The notes: generated by a model not told the origin, from the sequence alone. Positions 34,593 through 46,881 are shown, counted from the first letter of the stretch. The stretch is 64,000 bases of DNA from Rhytidiadelphus loreus (GCA_947034895.1 OX344763.1:48297025-48361024); one strand, 5' to 3'. Numbers and translations are program-made.

Positions 34593-36347
34593 TAATGCAT
34601 GGACTTTTCTTTTCTTTCTTAGTACATGTTTATAGATTGTGATATTTTTTTTTTTCATTTTTCCTTGCGTTGGGAAAGTGGCGATATTAAATGTTAGGGG
34701 GGTGCTCCAAGCTTCAACATTCATCCACGTACTGGATAGAAAATGTGATACTATGTATCTATAATTCTATTTTCATTTACATTGTGGTGATTTTATCGAA
34801 GATTTTTCTAGAAGTTGAAGTTTTTCTAGAAATTTCATCCAAAATTTTCCTAAAAAATTCCTATAGCTTGTAGCTGGCCTAAATTTTTTGTTGCTTTTGA
34901 GCACCAAATCGCTAGGGGAAAAAAACGGATTGTGAGCTCAATCCCATTTGTGTTGCAAAATTTATGGAATACTAGTTTAAACTTTATAATATATTTGGGG
35001 AGCCATTAGGGTTGAGGTGGGTTGTGGTACAAATGGATTCCTTATTGATTATCTGAACAGAAGTTAAATCTTTACAATTGTTTTAAAAGAAGTTGTTGTT
35101 AACCAATTTTATTGTTATTAATTAATTTCATTGTTATTTATTAATTTTATTGTAAATGACTAATTTCATTGTTAATGACTAATTTTATTGTTAATAACTA
35201 ATTCAATTGTTAATAACCAATGTTATGATTATTAACCATTGCAATTGTAACAATAATGTCCTTGTAATTGTTTTGACATGAGATGTTCATTTAATTATTT
35301 TTGGATGTAGACTCAAATTACATACTATGTTATAGACACTAATTCTGGTAAATTACATGCCTAATAGCAAAATTTCTTGTACGGACACAAATTTATAAAT
35401 GAAAGTCATTGTTGGACTTATATCATACTCCAACCATCTAAAAAAGAATGTGTGTTTTTATCAATTTGGATGACATATACCAAAAAAAAGAATATGGTAG
35501 GGAAACATTATGCTACTAGAAATAATATATATGATAAAACTAGATTTACATTTATTATTGAATTCATTCAAGTTTTCTCGAATTGCGTGTTTAATAAATG
35601 ACAAATTATGGGGCTACATATCTTCTTTGCAATATCAACTCTTGTTTCATTGTCCAAAAAAACAAAATGGTGGCAAGAAGTCAATGAACTTTCTTTTTTC
35701 CAAATAGAAAAAATAGGAAGAGAGCGAAAAAGGTTAAATAAATAAATAAAAACATCTCTCATCTATTTTGAAATAGGTAAAATACGAATAAAAAGGAAAA
35801 GTATAAAAAAGTATAAAATTTATTTTTCCTATATTTGAATTAGAATAAATAGGAAAAAAAACCCAACTTGCTTTTATTTTTTGGGAATAGAGAAAATAAT
35901 AAGAGAATGTAAATGATATATGACTTACATTTTGGAGGGGATTGAAAGCACAACTATTTGAATTCAATGACCATGGAAGTAAAACTCATTTCAATTGCAT
36001 ACTAGCACGTTTTACTCGAGAAATGATACAAGTCTTCAACATCAATTACCAACTAATTTATTTTCATTTTCTTATTTTCCTTGCGTCCATTATATACTAC
36101 GGAATCAAAAAAGACCAAGAACATTTGAATTCAAAAGTTGTTACACTTTGCATAACAATGTGTAAAAGGCCATATTCAATATATACAATTTGACAAATAG
36201 CCCATTGAGTAATTGTTTTTCTAAAGACAATGTGCGTGGCATAAAATTGCTTCATATAGTATAGGAAAATATTACAAAGTAAGCAACACATAATTGGCCA
36301 CCAAGCTCATTGCTTGTAGCACTAAAGTCTTGCTCTAGACTATCCTA
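34593..36347. other. AT-rich spacer in R
   Basis: This is the reverse complement of 17,638-19,400, including the short AT tandem repeat at about 35,098-35,222. No gene is seen. Confidence 0.5.
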
Positions 36348-37291
36348 TTACAAAGGTGAGTCTCGGAACACCAATTCAGGGGGCATCATGGACCATGGTG
36401 GAGACATAAGGGAATTTATAATCTCTATACATGTTGGTCTCTTCTTTGGGTCAGGGTTCACGAGTTCACACAACTTCATTCCGAAGTACATTGATCCCTC
36501 GCAAGTCTTGAACAAATCCTTGTCCCAATCGACCATATCACCAATTCTCATCCATTCGGTCAACTTCCCAATAGAATACGAGTCTGACTGTTGCGTATAT
36601 TTATACCGTTGTTGCATGATCGATATGCTCGTATCGGAATTTGGAGGTCCATATGTGTGGGAACCTGAAAATGAAAATAGGAAGTAGTTACTAGGAAATT
36701 CAGATAAAGGGATAAGTTTTGATATATTTTTTTCGTTTCAAAAAGGAAAAGTTGAATATGTTATCAAAATTAAGGCTTAGTCAATAGGGCAGTGAAACTA
36801 AATAGATAATTTAGTTAAGGAAACTCTTAAGTTTTCTAGTTTGCCAAGAAACCGGAACCGGATGAGGAATCTGGATTCTACTTATGGATCATTAGAAATA
36901 CCGGAGTGGGAACTGGAGACGTATCGGAAGGCAATGGGAACACTATCGGCATCCAGTTGGACGATTCCTGGGCCCAACGGATTCCTCGGAAATGACGGAG
37001 GACCGTTCAACGGTCAGATTTTCCGGGTTTTCCGCGAAAACGGTTATTTGGCCAAACTGCCAAACCTAACGACGTGGAGCGGGAGTAGGAAAGAGAAGGG
37101 CTAGGGGTTACACCCCACAATCTCATTTCTTGTTTCTCATTCTACTAGAGCGCGCAGAGCAGAGAGCTTTGAGTTGGAGGAAGGAGTTCCCTGTTTTCGG
37201 ATCCTGTCGTGAGGAAAGAGACCGGTTGTTTGAGGAAGAACTTTTGAGCTGAGAAAGTAAGGTTGGAGTGTGAGTACTACCTCTGAGAGCT

Positions 37292-39224
37292 ATGGCGAAG
37301 GCGGAGGGGAGTGGCGCTGCAAATCTGAAGTTCAAGACTGTCTATCCGGCCATCCCGAAAGATGAAAAGGAGAGGAAGCAACTGAATGCGGATTTGGGAC
37401 AACTTGGATGCAGCGGATTCTTGCGTTGACCCTGGAGTTTGAGGGACGACAACATGATCCGGGAACTGATGGAGAAGTAGTCCAACGAGTGGCACAAGAC
37501 GATCCGGGCGTTGCCAAGCCAGTGGACGATCGACTTGTGGAAGAGGACCTATGACTTTCCGCGCGCTAGAGAAGGGATGGCATCCCGGACGGACAAGTAT
37601 GTAGAAGGTAAATTCGTGAACCCTCCACACCTAAAGGATGGCTACTCTGTAGCGGATTGTAGGGACCCCAAAGAGAGGAGGTTGCTAGAGTATTTGGTCC
37701 CCATCCTATATCCGGAAAGGCCAAACCGGATTACAGTGACTTGGGCCAATACAGTTTTTGGGGCATTGAGTGGAGAGAGGAATGTGTGTTGGGCGGAAAT
37801 CATAAAGAACCTAGTGAGCAAAATGGTTTCCTCCTTGGGAAATACCAAGTCCACTTCCATTGGGCCATTCCTTTTCCACTTGTATGACCACCTAGGAACA
37901 CTTAGGAGTGGAGAGAAGGTAGCATACAAGGCCGCCGCCACTATGGTGAAACTTAACATTACTCCACCTCGGGAAGCGGAATCTGAGGATAGGAAGGAAC
38001 AACCAGAAGAGGATTCTGAGAGAGAGTCTTTAGAGAGGCATAGAGCGTCATCAGAGAGAAGGAAGAATACTGAGAGGATCTCAGCCTCTGAAAAGAGGAA
38101 AGGACCCCAGGAAGAGGAGAGACAATCCGACAGACCGGAAACGGGAAGACGGGATTCACTGGGGAGGGTAATTGAGGATCTGGAGAGGATCCAAGAGAAG
38201 GTTGACACGGAGAGAGGAGTAGTCCGGAATCTATGCGGGTTGCTAGGAGGGATCGAGGTGTCTGACCTCGGAGAGAAGATAGAGGATCTACTCCGGTCAA
38301 AGGAATCCCAGAAATGGGAGGATAGGGTTGAGGAACTGACTGAGAAGAATGAGGCGCTTCAACGTCAGTTAGATAAGAAGTCAAAACAGAGTGTGGATGA
38401 GAAAAAACTTTCCTCAGAGCTGGGAATCACGCTTAAGCAAATGCGCAACTTTGTAGAAGTTTCCGGGGACGTGGTGAGCAAGGCCAAGATGTTTGACGAA
38501 GAAATCCACAAGGCCGGCAATGAGGCAGCAGTGAAGTTAGTGACAGTATTAGCTGAGTACTCAGAGGTGATGGAGAAACTCTTGTACGAGATCTGAGACG
38601 TTCTCCAACGTACTGGTCACTCACTATCCGGATCCGCGAGAGGAGGAGAAAGATAGCCCGAGGAAGGATACTACCCCGACTTCAAAGACATTCGAAATGT
38701 CTCCACTTGCACCTGTGAAGCCTAGAGACAAGACGGAGAAGGAGAAGACTCCATCAAGGAAGGCTCCCAAACTGAATCTGGGGAAGGGAGAAGGGTCTAC
38801 ACTTGGATCCGGATCCAAGATTCAGACCCGGAAGTCTGGATCAGACTTTGGTACACCCTAGAGCACGAGCTCGAGACCATCACCAAAGGTACCCAGCACG
38901 ATAAAGAAGAAATCTACGCCCAAGCGAGCAAGGGAGGATTCCCCCATCAGTCAACAATCGGAGGAGGATAAGTCGCCGAGCAATTCTAAGGAAGAAGGCA
39001 GCCAGTCAGAACCCGGATCCGATCTGGACGAAGACCAGAAATCGGGATCGGAAAAAGACTCCGATACGATCCGCATCTCTCCCGCGAGCTTCAAGGAAAA
39101 GACTCAGACGCCGTCAAAGAAGAAAGCGCTAGTTGGTGGAAAGGCATCAGCAAGTAGAAAACAGCCACCTAGGAAAGGATCCGCCAAGCATGAGGAACCT
39201 TCTCCTAAGCGGCCTAAGAAGTAG
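37292..39224 (+). pseudogene. Insertion-encoded coiled-coil protein, possibly plant-transposon type
   Basis: The ATG at 37,292 (MAKAEGSGAAN) opens a frame that reaches 38,596 with a TGA at 37,427 and a TAG at 37,478. It then shifts near 38,593 and runs to 39,224, with a TAG at 38,859. An N-terminal globular part (about 60-210) contains WTIDLWKRTYDFPRAREGM and PERPNRITVTWANTVFGAL, reminiscent of the putative plant transposon protein domain. A highly charged region and coiled coil follow (RQLDKKSKQS), then a basic serine-rich tail ending in a nuclear-signal-like KRPKK. There is no zinc knuckle, protease or reverse transcriptase. Homology is a weak impression; the function is unknown. Confidence 0.55.
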
Positions 39225-40574
39225 GTAGGAAATTTCATAGTTAGGCGTAGGTCAATGGACCAAAAATCTAAGTTTTTGGTAGGTAGGAAGCTACTAGTTA
39301 GCTGCTTTTAAGTTGGATGCACCTGGACATCCGGATCCGGATTTTTAGGATCTGAGATCCACTTTTTGCGGAAGTTGCCGCATGGTGGGAAGTCAACGGG
39401 TGGTGGATAAGGAATGACACCTGTCATTCTCCTATCCTTTGCTTTATTCCCTAGGGACCTTTAGGGTTTCCTTTGGGTTGGTATTTAGGGGCTACCTTTG
39501 ATGGTAGCCGGGGGCATCATTTCACTTTTGTTTTTATTTCCTTTATGCAAAATTTCAGATTTCCATTCTATCATGTGCTAAGTCTGAAAAGTCTTGGTAT
39601 TGTGCTGGTGGGCTTGGGGTGTTGAATCATCACTTGTCCAAGGTAGCTGTGTTTGCAAGGATAGAGAATAAAAGTGAGTCCCCGGATTCTGTTTGAATCC
39701 GATTCCGGAAACTAAAGTGGGTTGGTAAGAGGATTACGTGTATTGGAAGGACTTTGAGTATCATCTGATTGCCTTAGGAACTTCTGTGTGGGATAGCCAC
39801 TCCTAGGTTGGATGAGATCTGGTAGCGACTAGTCTTGGGTCAATTGAAGAGTTGAGAGGTCCTGCTGTACCCGGAAGGAGGAATTAAATTGGTATTTTGA
39901 ACCTTTCAATTATCCGGTTCCAAGCTCTACCTAGGGATCCGGATTTAGATAGAATCTGTCGTTGTAGTATTGAGAGGTTGGTGAGGATTCCTTGCATGAC
40001 CTACTGGACTGGATCCACATCCGGATCAGTTGTGAGGGAATAATTGCTACCTATTGTGTGTCTTGTGTTTTGTTGGTTAAAGTGAAACTTCAGTCACTCT
40101 AAAACTTTGAAGGGTAGGATTTACGTGTCCTTCCAGAATCCCAAGAGCAGACCCCTCTGAGATAGAGGTTAAACTTCATACTTTGGTTACGGAAGATTGC
40201 TAGATACGGATCCGAACCCGGAAGAAGAACAGAATTACGACACTCCTTCCGGTTCCGCATACGTCTAGCTAGACATTCTTTTATTTTCTTGGATAGGGAG
40301 AGGAACATAATTATGACACTCCTCCTTGTTTCAAGATGGTGTTTCGGTTGTGGGATTTGAGGGGAAATAGGTTTAGTGATAGTTGGCGAGTTTAAACCAT
40401 TTCCAATCTCAGATCCGGTTATAGTGTGTTTTTGTGGGCTTCCGAATCTGAATCCGGTCAGCCTCAGGAAACTACGGATAAATCTCTAGGGAACGATACA
40501 CGAGTCATCCTAAAAGTGTTTTTAGTCATTTTTAAACGCTTACTAGGACAATTGTGTTTTCTTGTGCTACGACA
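39225..40574. other. 3' flank of the insertion-encoded gene
   Basis: No gene is seen. CCGGATCC-like motifs recur at irregular spacing (39,330; 39,940; 40,017; 40,208; 40,410). A pair of GGAACATAATTATGACACTC-like and AGAACAGAATTACGACACTC-like segments lies at 40,223 and 40,302. Confidence 0.5.
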
Positions 40575-40646
40575 ATATGCATAAAACAACTCCGAGGCAA
40601 CCCACCAACGACCTTCTCGGTATTGATCCCTCTCGGCCTCAAATGG

Positions 40647-40962
40647 CCTTGACCGTGTTGTAGAAATGTGTGGTTGGAAAGACGTGGCTACTAAACAGGC
40701 ATTGTCTCTTATAGAAGTAGTTGACTTGAAAAAGAAGCTTGGGGTTTCTTTGTCCTTGGATCCAAAATTGGAAGAACATCGGGATACACTGAAGGTGCTT
40801 TTGAAGTTCCAAAAATCTTTCAAGCAATTTTGGTTGGCAGAGAAGTTGAAAAAGGATGACCGATACTTTAGGATTTTGCTATTGGAAGGTAGGAAAGTCT
40901 TGTATGAGATGGAATGTGAGGCTCATGACCGCAAAGAAAAGGGCAAAATGGATGTTGAATGA
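40647..40962 (+). pseudogene. Gene B' remnant, C-terminal coiled coil only
   Basis: The plus strand encodes the last 105 codons or so of B (DRVVEMCGWKDVATKQALSL to KGKMDVE). A CAG to TAG change sits at the codon before EMCGW, where B has GCA/CAG context. The upstream part of B is removed by the 7.9 kb deletion, whose other side lies in the kinase. Confidence 0.8.
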
Positions 40963-41525
40963 TTTTCCTTTTTAGCACATTTTTGAGGACTATGTATATT
41001 CCATATTATGTATATATAAAAGGATATTATCCATTTTGAACATTCCAATGCAAGCAAATTGAATTCTATGTATTTCCTTGACAAGAGTACATGAATATAG
41101 ATATGAATTTTTGGTTATTTATGTTTGCAAAATTGTGAATACTTGAATACTCTAGGAATTTTGGCAGGAAAATGGCCTTAGGAGTTCGGACTTTAGGAAT
41201 TAAAAGAGAATTAAAAAAAAAGGACAATTCAAAACTTGCCGGATTGGAAATGAACTTATTGTTGAAGTTGAGAGCAATTGTCACGGCTAGGGTGAATTGA
41301 CCCACTCATTGCCACTCCAGGGCAAACACTAGAATTTTTTATTTTCAAGGCTTAATTGTTTTTGGAAATTATGAATTCATAGTTTCAATTATAGGCCCCA
41401 AATTATTCTAGGGAGTTGCAAGAATTATAAAAAAAAATGGCACAACATGGGGGCTATTTTGTCAAACCTAAGCTGACTGGGGCAATGAGGGGGTTAATTC
41501 TCTACCCTAGGCAAGGCCTCTCTGT
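40963..41525. other. Spacer between B' remnant and A' array
   Basis: This is the reverse complement of 8,549-9,024 plus a short extra AT-rich segment. No gene is seen. Confidence 0.5.
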
Positions 41526-41778
41526 CGCCTCACAGAGGACCCGGGGTCGCCCTTGTACCCACAGTCACCCGTAAGACCCGCAGTTGCTCGTTCTTGGACC
41601 CGCAGTCGCCTATTCCACAACCTGCAGTTGCCTATTCTTGGACCCGCAGTGGCCCATTCCTGGACCCGTGGCGTCCAATTCTGGACCCGTGGCACCCATC
41701 ACCCACAGTCGCCCTTCACCTGACTTATTTCAGGTTTTTGGACCCGCATTCTCTCATGGGGCGACCGCGGGTCCAAGG
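41526..41778. promoter_or_regulatory. R copy of the array upstream of A'
   Basis: ACCCGCAGTCGCCC cores read toward A', the mirror image of 8,364-8,548. Several cores have lost CpGs (CAGTTGCC, CAGTGGCC). Confidence 0.7.
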
Positions 41779-42022
41779 AGTTTTGTTGTATAAAGGTCTA
41801 GGGGTACCCCTTGTTTTATCACCTTGGCTCTGTTGATAAAACTCTTGTCTTGGACCTTTGAAAGAGGCTTCATGCGGACGTTTAACTTCTTCGGAGGGCA
41901 GCAACCGTGTTTAGAAGGGTTTACAAGACCACTCTAAGCGGGTTGCTTTGTCATTACATCTTCCATAGTATTAGTGTGATTATTATAGTCATTTTTTTTG
42001 AATACCCAACGTTGATCTACTG

Positions 42023-45000
42023 CATGGCTGGACAAGGTGTTGGGAGGGGGGGACCATGAATGATACGCGGAGGTCCACAAAAGATTGGGACCCTTGGCTA
42101 GTACCGTGCACCCCAACTGATAATTCCCCCCATGCTCGAAAATGCGTGTTTTGTGGGTGGAGCAAAGCATTTGTACGGAAGAGAACATTGATTCATTTTG
42201 GCTATGGCGGCTCGACTACATCGGAGCGTTGTAAGGAGATCCCTAGAATTGTACGAGAAAAGTTTAGGACTGGCGAGGGGCAAGTTCCAAGGTCCATGAG
42301 TTACGAAGAGATGTATGATGCACTGACTAGACATGATGCACTAGTTATTGTTGCAGAGTCTATTGTCCCACCTGCGTTGGATGTCGAAGAAGAAGGGTCT
42401 CTCAATCCCTTTGAATCAAATGCAAGACCAAATCCTACGTCTGATTCAGTAGATTCTACTGGAACAACGCTTGAGAGAAGGAGGAACATGCCATCTGTTT
42501 CTCAACAAAGAAGCATGGATGAATCATTACAGACGGGCCGCAGACAAGAGTTGGATAGGTTGTGGGCTTCTTTCTTTTACGAGGCGAAAATTTCATTCAA
42601 CGTTGTGCGCCATCCAGCCTCCGTGAATGCTGTTAAACAAACTGCAGCAGCAAAATTCATGTACCAACTGCCATCGTATAATGCGATTCGCACAAAAATG
42701 ATAGATGTTAAGAAGGCATCGGTTGAAGCCATGGTCTCGGAGCGGACGAGGGTTTCAATAAGTCAGTATGGAGCGACAATTTGTTTAGATGGTTGGTCCG
42801 ATACTAATTTGCGTCCGTTATTGAATATGATGTTGGTGTGTCCCGTCGAGGATGTCTTTTTAGGATCAGTGGATAGTACTGGGGAGAAGAAGGATATATC
42901 TTACACAACTGAGACGATGGCACAATACATTGAGGAAGTTGGGCCTACCAACGTTGTACAATTGTGTACGGACAATGCTGCAGTCATGACGGGGGCGATG
43001 GCAAAGTTGGAAGAAAGGTACCCTCACATTTATAGGCAGGGTTGTGCGGCACACATTTTGGACTTACTTTTAGAAGACTGGTGAAAGGATTAGAGAATAA
43101 AGGAGTTGGTAAAAAAGGCTTCATCAATTGTGAAGTTCATCAAGAAATACCAACATACTTTGGCGTTGTTTCGGAGGTTTTCACCAAACAAAGTGTTGAG
43201 ACTTCCAAGCAAAACACGTTTTGCCACAAATTTCTTGATGATTGATCGTTTGGTAGACTGCAAGCAAGCAGTGCACAACGTGACACTGGATGAGACATAC
43301 ATGACGTTCGAGTTGAGTTTGCAAAACCGCAAAAATGGACATTTCATTATGGGCAAGGCCAAATTTGCAAGGCAAGGTATCTGTTCAGAAGAGTTTTGGG
43401 TTCAGTGCGACAATTTCCTCCATATGGTAGAGCCCGTAACACGTTCAATGGTAGAGCCCGTATTGCTTTGTCTTCGTCATTTTGATGGAAAAGTGCCAGC
43501 AATGCCGAAAGCTTTAGTAATGATGACAGCCTTGAAGGAGCACGTTTATTCTCTCAAGAATGCTCCATTTTTCCTTGATCCAGTGGTGGCAACACAATAT
43601 GAGAAACAATTTGATGCTCGCTGGAAGTTGATGATTACTGACCTACACTATGCGGAGGCACTGCTAAATCCATACTTAAGTGACGTGGAGGCTATTCATA
43701 ACAATGGCTACGCGAAGGGAGCTTTGAATCGAGTCATACGAAAACTGAGCGTACCATTGAACGTGTTAGTGGTGGAAGCAATGCAGGAGCTAACTCAATT
43801 TGAAGAAAAGACCCCGGGGAGGACACTCCCTATGTTTTAGCAAACTACGTGCGGCGGAAAAAGTAAAACAAGTAATACACCTTAAAATTTAATTTCTTTT
43901 TCAAAAAAAAAATTATGGATAGATTTTACTACTTTATAAGTTTATGTTTTGAATTATTGGTATTTTTTTGTGCTAATAGTAATTAGTTATAAATTTTTGA
44001 AGAAAAAAGATACACTGTAAAGCTGAAAATAACTTTCACACCTCTATATTATATAAGAAAAAAAATTTGAAAAATGAAAAAAAAATTATATAGAATAGCT
44101 TTCTATTGAAAGTTTATTTTGGTTGAATATTGATGCAATAGTCATCTTCATGTGAGCTCTATAAATATTTTAGTTGGAGAACATGCCATTTTAGTTCATT
44201 TTTCAACCCTTTCTAGACAATATATCTTATGTTATTTGGAATTGAATTTTTTGTCAATAGAAACCTTTAGTCATTGTTAAACAAAGCTCAAAATTTTAGA
44301 ATGAAATTATAGTTTATTCAAGGTGAATTACATGAATTACTTTTTCCACCGCCGCACGTAGTTACCCCAAATGTAGTGAGAGTGTCCTCCCCTAGGAGAA
44401 GACAGGTGCATTCAATCCTTTACATGAGGCTCCCAATATCATTGAATGTCAATTATTGCCTCATTAATGGTGGAATCGTGTGGGGGGCAATGCTCTTCCA
44501 AAAATTGCAAAGCGAATTCTCGGTTTGATGTGCTCTACAAGGAATTGGAGCATGTATTCCTTTGTGCACAATAAAGTGTGAAACCGCTTGGCCACGACAA
44601 AGGCGGAGACATTGGTGTATAACTACGCAAACAGCAAACTTGAATGTCAAAAACGTGGACACAACCCAGCCATTTTTTGCAACCAGATGCTTGCAGATGG
44701 AGATGATGAGGACAAATGTGATGGGCCTTTGTCTTCAGGGGAAGAAGACGATGTTCCAGATTTTATGAGAGAACGCCAGAACCGCAGGGATGAAGAGGAT
44801 CGGTTGCGCAACAATCCTTAGAATGCAATGGTTCGGCCACCACCTAGTCCTTTACGACCAATATACGGGAATACATTTGACTTTAGTGACGATGGGTATG
44901 TTTCTCCTAGAAATTCACTTGTACGAAGTCCACCGCGGAACGTCGTGCACACTATGGATGCAATTTCGCCGGCACATGCATCACAGAAGAGGGAAAGCAC

Positions 45001-45898
45001 CTCCGACAATAACGACGAAGGCGTACCTATTCCCATGGCACCCGTAGAGGAAGAAGCTAGATCTCCAATATCAACTAGTTCGCCTTCGAATATGGCCCGC
45101 AATTTAAGAAGCAGTGTACAAGTTCCAATGAGAAGCGGACATGAAGAAGAGGCCATCGAAGTCAATGAAGTTGTACATGAGGGAATACCAAATCCCGTTG
45201 TATTGAACGCATCTACCCTCGGAACAACTGTTACTACAAATGATGATGATGATGTGCTATTGGCATATGTTATGAATCGAAGTCGGAATGTGCCGTTGAA
45301 TCCAGAGACAACTACAAATGTAGCAAAAGTGAGGAGGTCTATCCCAACCCTTCCAACAAGGGAACTAGTGCATGGAGGTGCTCTACAAACGATTGATGAA
45401 GAGATTCACGGCTCAACTCCACAACCCACTCAACTTTCATCCGTGTCTAGCCCTAGCGAATCATCATTAGGAATCCAGGGGCGCAACAATAGAGGCCAGA
45501 AAAGGCGTATTAGGAGGGTTGACAAGAGGGGACCTCAAAACCTTAAGCAACCCACTCAAATTGTCCAATGGTGTACCATTGGAGAGGGATGTTCCACCCG
45601 GAATGTTAGACAATCAAGTAGAGGAGGGCGACATCCTGCATCCAACATGGATGGAACTACGGATGCGTTGAGGCTCACGAAAAGACTTGTGCAAACTGAA
45701 GGCTTACATGGTGTAGACACAAAAATTCGAAATCTGAACTTAGAGGTAGAGCGTGAGGTACATATTGAAGTAGTAACAAGGGAAGATGATGAAATCGAGA
45801 GCTCGGGCGACAATAGGAGCAACGAAGAGTCTTACGAAGATACAGACCCTAATGCTGATGAGGTGCCGAGCGATTCCACATTCACGCCTGGTGACTAG
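42023..45898 (+). pseudogene. hAT transposase A', damaged copy of A
   Basis: The copy of the A start codon is at about 42,024, but a G run one base shorter puts it out of frame; MNDTRRSTK at 42,056 is in frame. The BED-like finger and the DUF659-like core are present to LLLEDW. A TGA at 43,082 and a TAG at 43,091 follow, the latter matching CAG in A. The five-base deletion of A is absent here (VTLDETYMTFEL reads through). A MITE at 43,813-44,396 splits the gene before the dimerisation region, which then decays (TGG to TGA, a lost codon near 44,490). The acidic tail from 44,828 to 45,898 is open and ends DSTFTPGD as in A. Confidence 0.85.
43813..44396. mobile_element. hAT-type MITE inside A'
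   Basis: This 584-base AT-rich insertion has inverted ends CCCGGGGAGGACACTC and, on the other strand, CTAGGGGAGGACACTC. Inner repeats ACTACGTGCGGCGG also face each other. It is flanked by GAAAAGAC (43,805-43,812) and GAGAAGAC (44,397-44,404), an 8-base duplication with one change. Gene A is uninterrupted at this point. It has no coding capacity and must have been moved by a hAT transposase of another family. Confidence 0.85.
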
Positions 45899-46419
45899 AG
45901 TACTAGAAAAGTAAACAATAATTATAGTTATAAGGTTTTAGCTTATATGTTTGGTAGCGAATCTTTGTAGTTCAAGCTTTGAGCCTTCATCCTGATGAGT
46001 AAGGATTTTGTAGTGCTTCATCAAGCATATGAGCATATTAGAGTGAGGGACAGATTACCGGTTTTAAAATATATGTTGAGTTCTAATTGGTAGGCAGTTA
46101 GGTGATGACTGCAACGAGGTTATAAAAGTGCAATGCAAGTACAACTACATTTGAAGTACAACTACATTTGAAGTCCACCTCAAAGCAATATCGATGACTT
46201 ATTAATATAATTGTTGTTGACATTATTATTGTGGCCTTATAGTGGGTGAATTTTTGGAATTAGAGAAGTTTTGTCCAATTTACATTTCATGTGCTCTATT
46301 ATTTGCACTTGTAAATTGTAAACCCCAATATAATGTAGCACCTAATTCTACGCTTATAGAACAGCTTTGTGACGTGTTACTTCAAAGACTGAATATGCCA
46401 AACTGAAATCCTAAACTGA
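45899..46419. other. 3' flank of A' in R
   Basis: This is the reverse complement of 4,263-4,782. It has a local direct duplication of GTACAACTACATTTGAAGT near 46,138-46,175 that is not in L. No gene is seen. Confidence 0.6.
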
Positions 46420-46765
46420 ACCTGCGGTCGCTGTCTGCTACTCCGAAACGCAGTCGCCCTGTAACCCGAAGTCGCCCCTACCTGTCGGACCCACGGTCGC
46501 CCTTAGTACCCAAAGCCGCGGTCGCCCCTTCACCCGAAGTCGCCCACTCACCCGTAGTCGCCTCCAACCCTAAACCCGCAGTCACCTCTATTTTTTCCAC
46601 CCGAGGTCGCCCCTTCACCCGAAGTCGCCCCAACGCCCCAGACCGGTAGTCGCCCCTTCACCTGCAGTCGCCTTACACTCTAAACCCGCAGTCGCCTCAA
46701 TTTCTCCACCCGAGGTTGCCCAAGGCAGACTTGCACGCGCCCACATCCGCAGTCGCCTACGCTGG
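46420..46765. repeat. Outer terminal array of R
   Basis: ACCCGAAGTCGCCCC and CCCGCAGTCGCC cores mirror the left terminal array of L (3,904-4,262). They point inward from the lost terminus. Confidence 0.75.
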
Positions 46766-46881
46766 CTGTCCACGTCAGTTCCGAAGCCCTGCCACGTAGG
46801 CAAAATCTATTTACCATGGGATAAGTTTTTTTACCCCTCCGCGACGCGATGTCAAGTAAACTCGACACTTGGTGACACAAC

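Larger units (their letters stand above)
36656..40574. mobile_element. 3.9 kb insertion with 5-base target duplication and CCGGATCC motifs
   Basis: The insertion interrupts the kinase remnant. ATATG occurs at 36,651-36,655 and again at 40,575-40,579, while L has it once, so the ends are exact. It starts TGTGGGAACC and ends CTACGACA. TG..CA ends with a 5-base duplication are typical of LTR elements, but I find no long terminal repeats, primer-binding site or pol genes. Variants of TCCGGATCCGGAT recur in both flanks and inside the gene, for example near 36,850, 38,622, 38,806, 39,330, 39,940, 40,017 and 40,208. The superfamily is open: a gag-only LTR derivative or an unfamiliar DNA transposon. 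Confidence 0.75.
36348..40647 (-). pseudogene. Kinase C' remnant, split by an insertion
   Basis: The minus strand at 36,348-36,655 encodes the last 100 residues or so of kinase C (QQRYKYTQQSDSYSIGKLTE to the end). After the 3.9 kb insertion, 40,575-40,647 encodes the upstream part (ERDQYREGRWWV, with APE changed to ASE). Everything N-terminal of this, including both catalytic motifs, is gone. The junction near 40,647 joins kinase sequence directly to B' sequence. Confidence 0.85.
27575..46878. mobile_element. Giant hAT-type element, copy R (inverted, deleted, with insertions)
   Basis: The sequence is the reverse complement of L from its inner end (TAGGATTGTTCG) outward. Order is E', D', kinase remnant, B' remnant, A'. 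Relative to L it lacks 9,340-17,261, carries insertions at 36,656-40,574 and 43,813-44,396, and ends about 70 bases short of the expected left terminus. Net length agrees: 19.3 kb minus 4.5 kb of insertions equals 22.66 kb minus 7.9 kb. It lies in the hAT2 gene. The flanking octamers are AACACAGC (27,567-27,574) and GACACAAC (46,874-46,881), six of eight identical. Confidence 0.8.

Noticed and set aside
36656..40574. Complete LTR retrotransposon
   Set aside because: I found no pair of long terminal repeats, primer-binding site, protease, reverse transcriptase or integrase despite TG..CA ends and a 5-base duplication.
3783..46878. Palindrome as a pure assembly artefact (one locus read twice)
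   Set aside because: The arms differ in point changes, frameshifts, a 7.9 kb deletion and two insertions with target duplications, so they are separate loci. Exact placement still deserves long-read proof.
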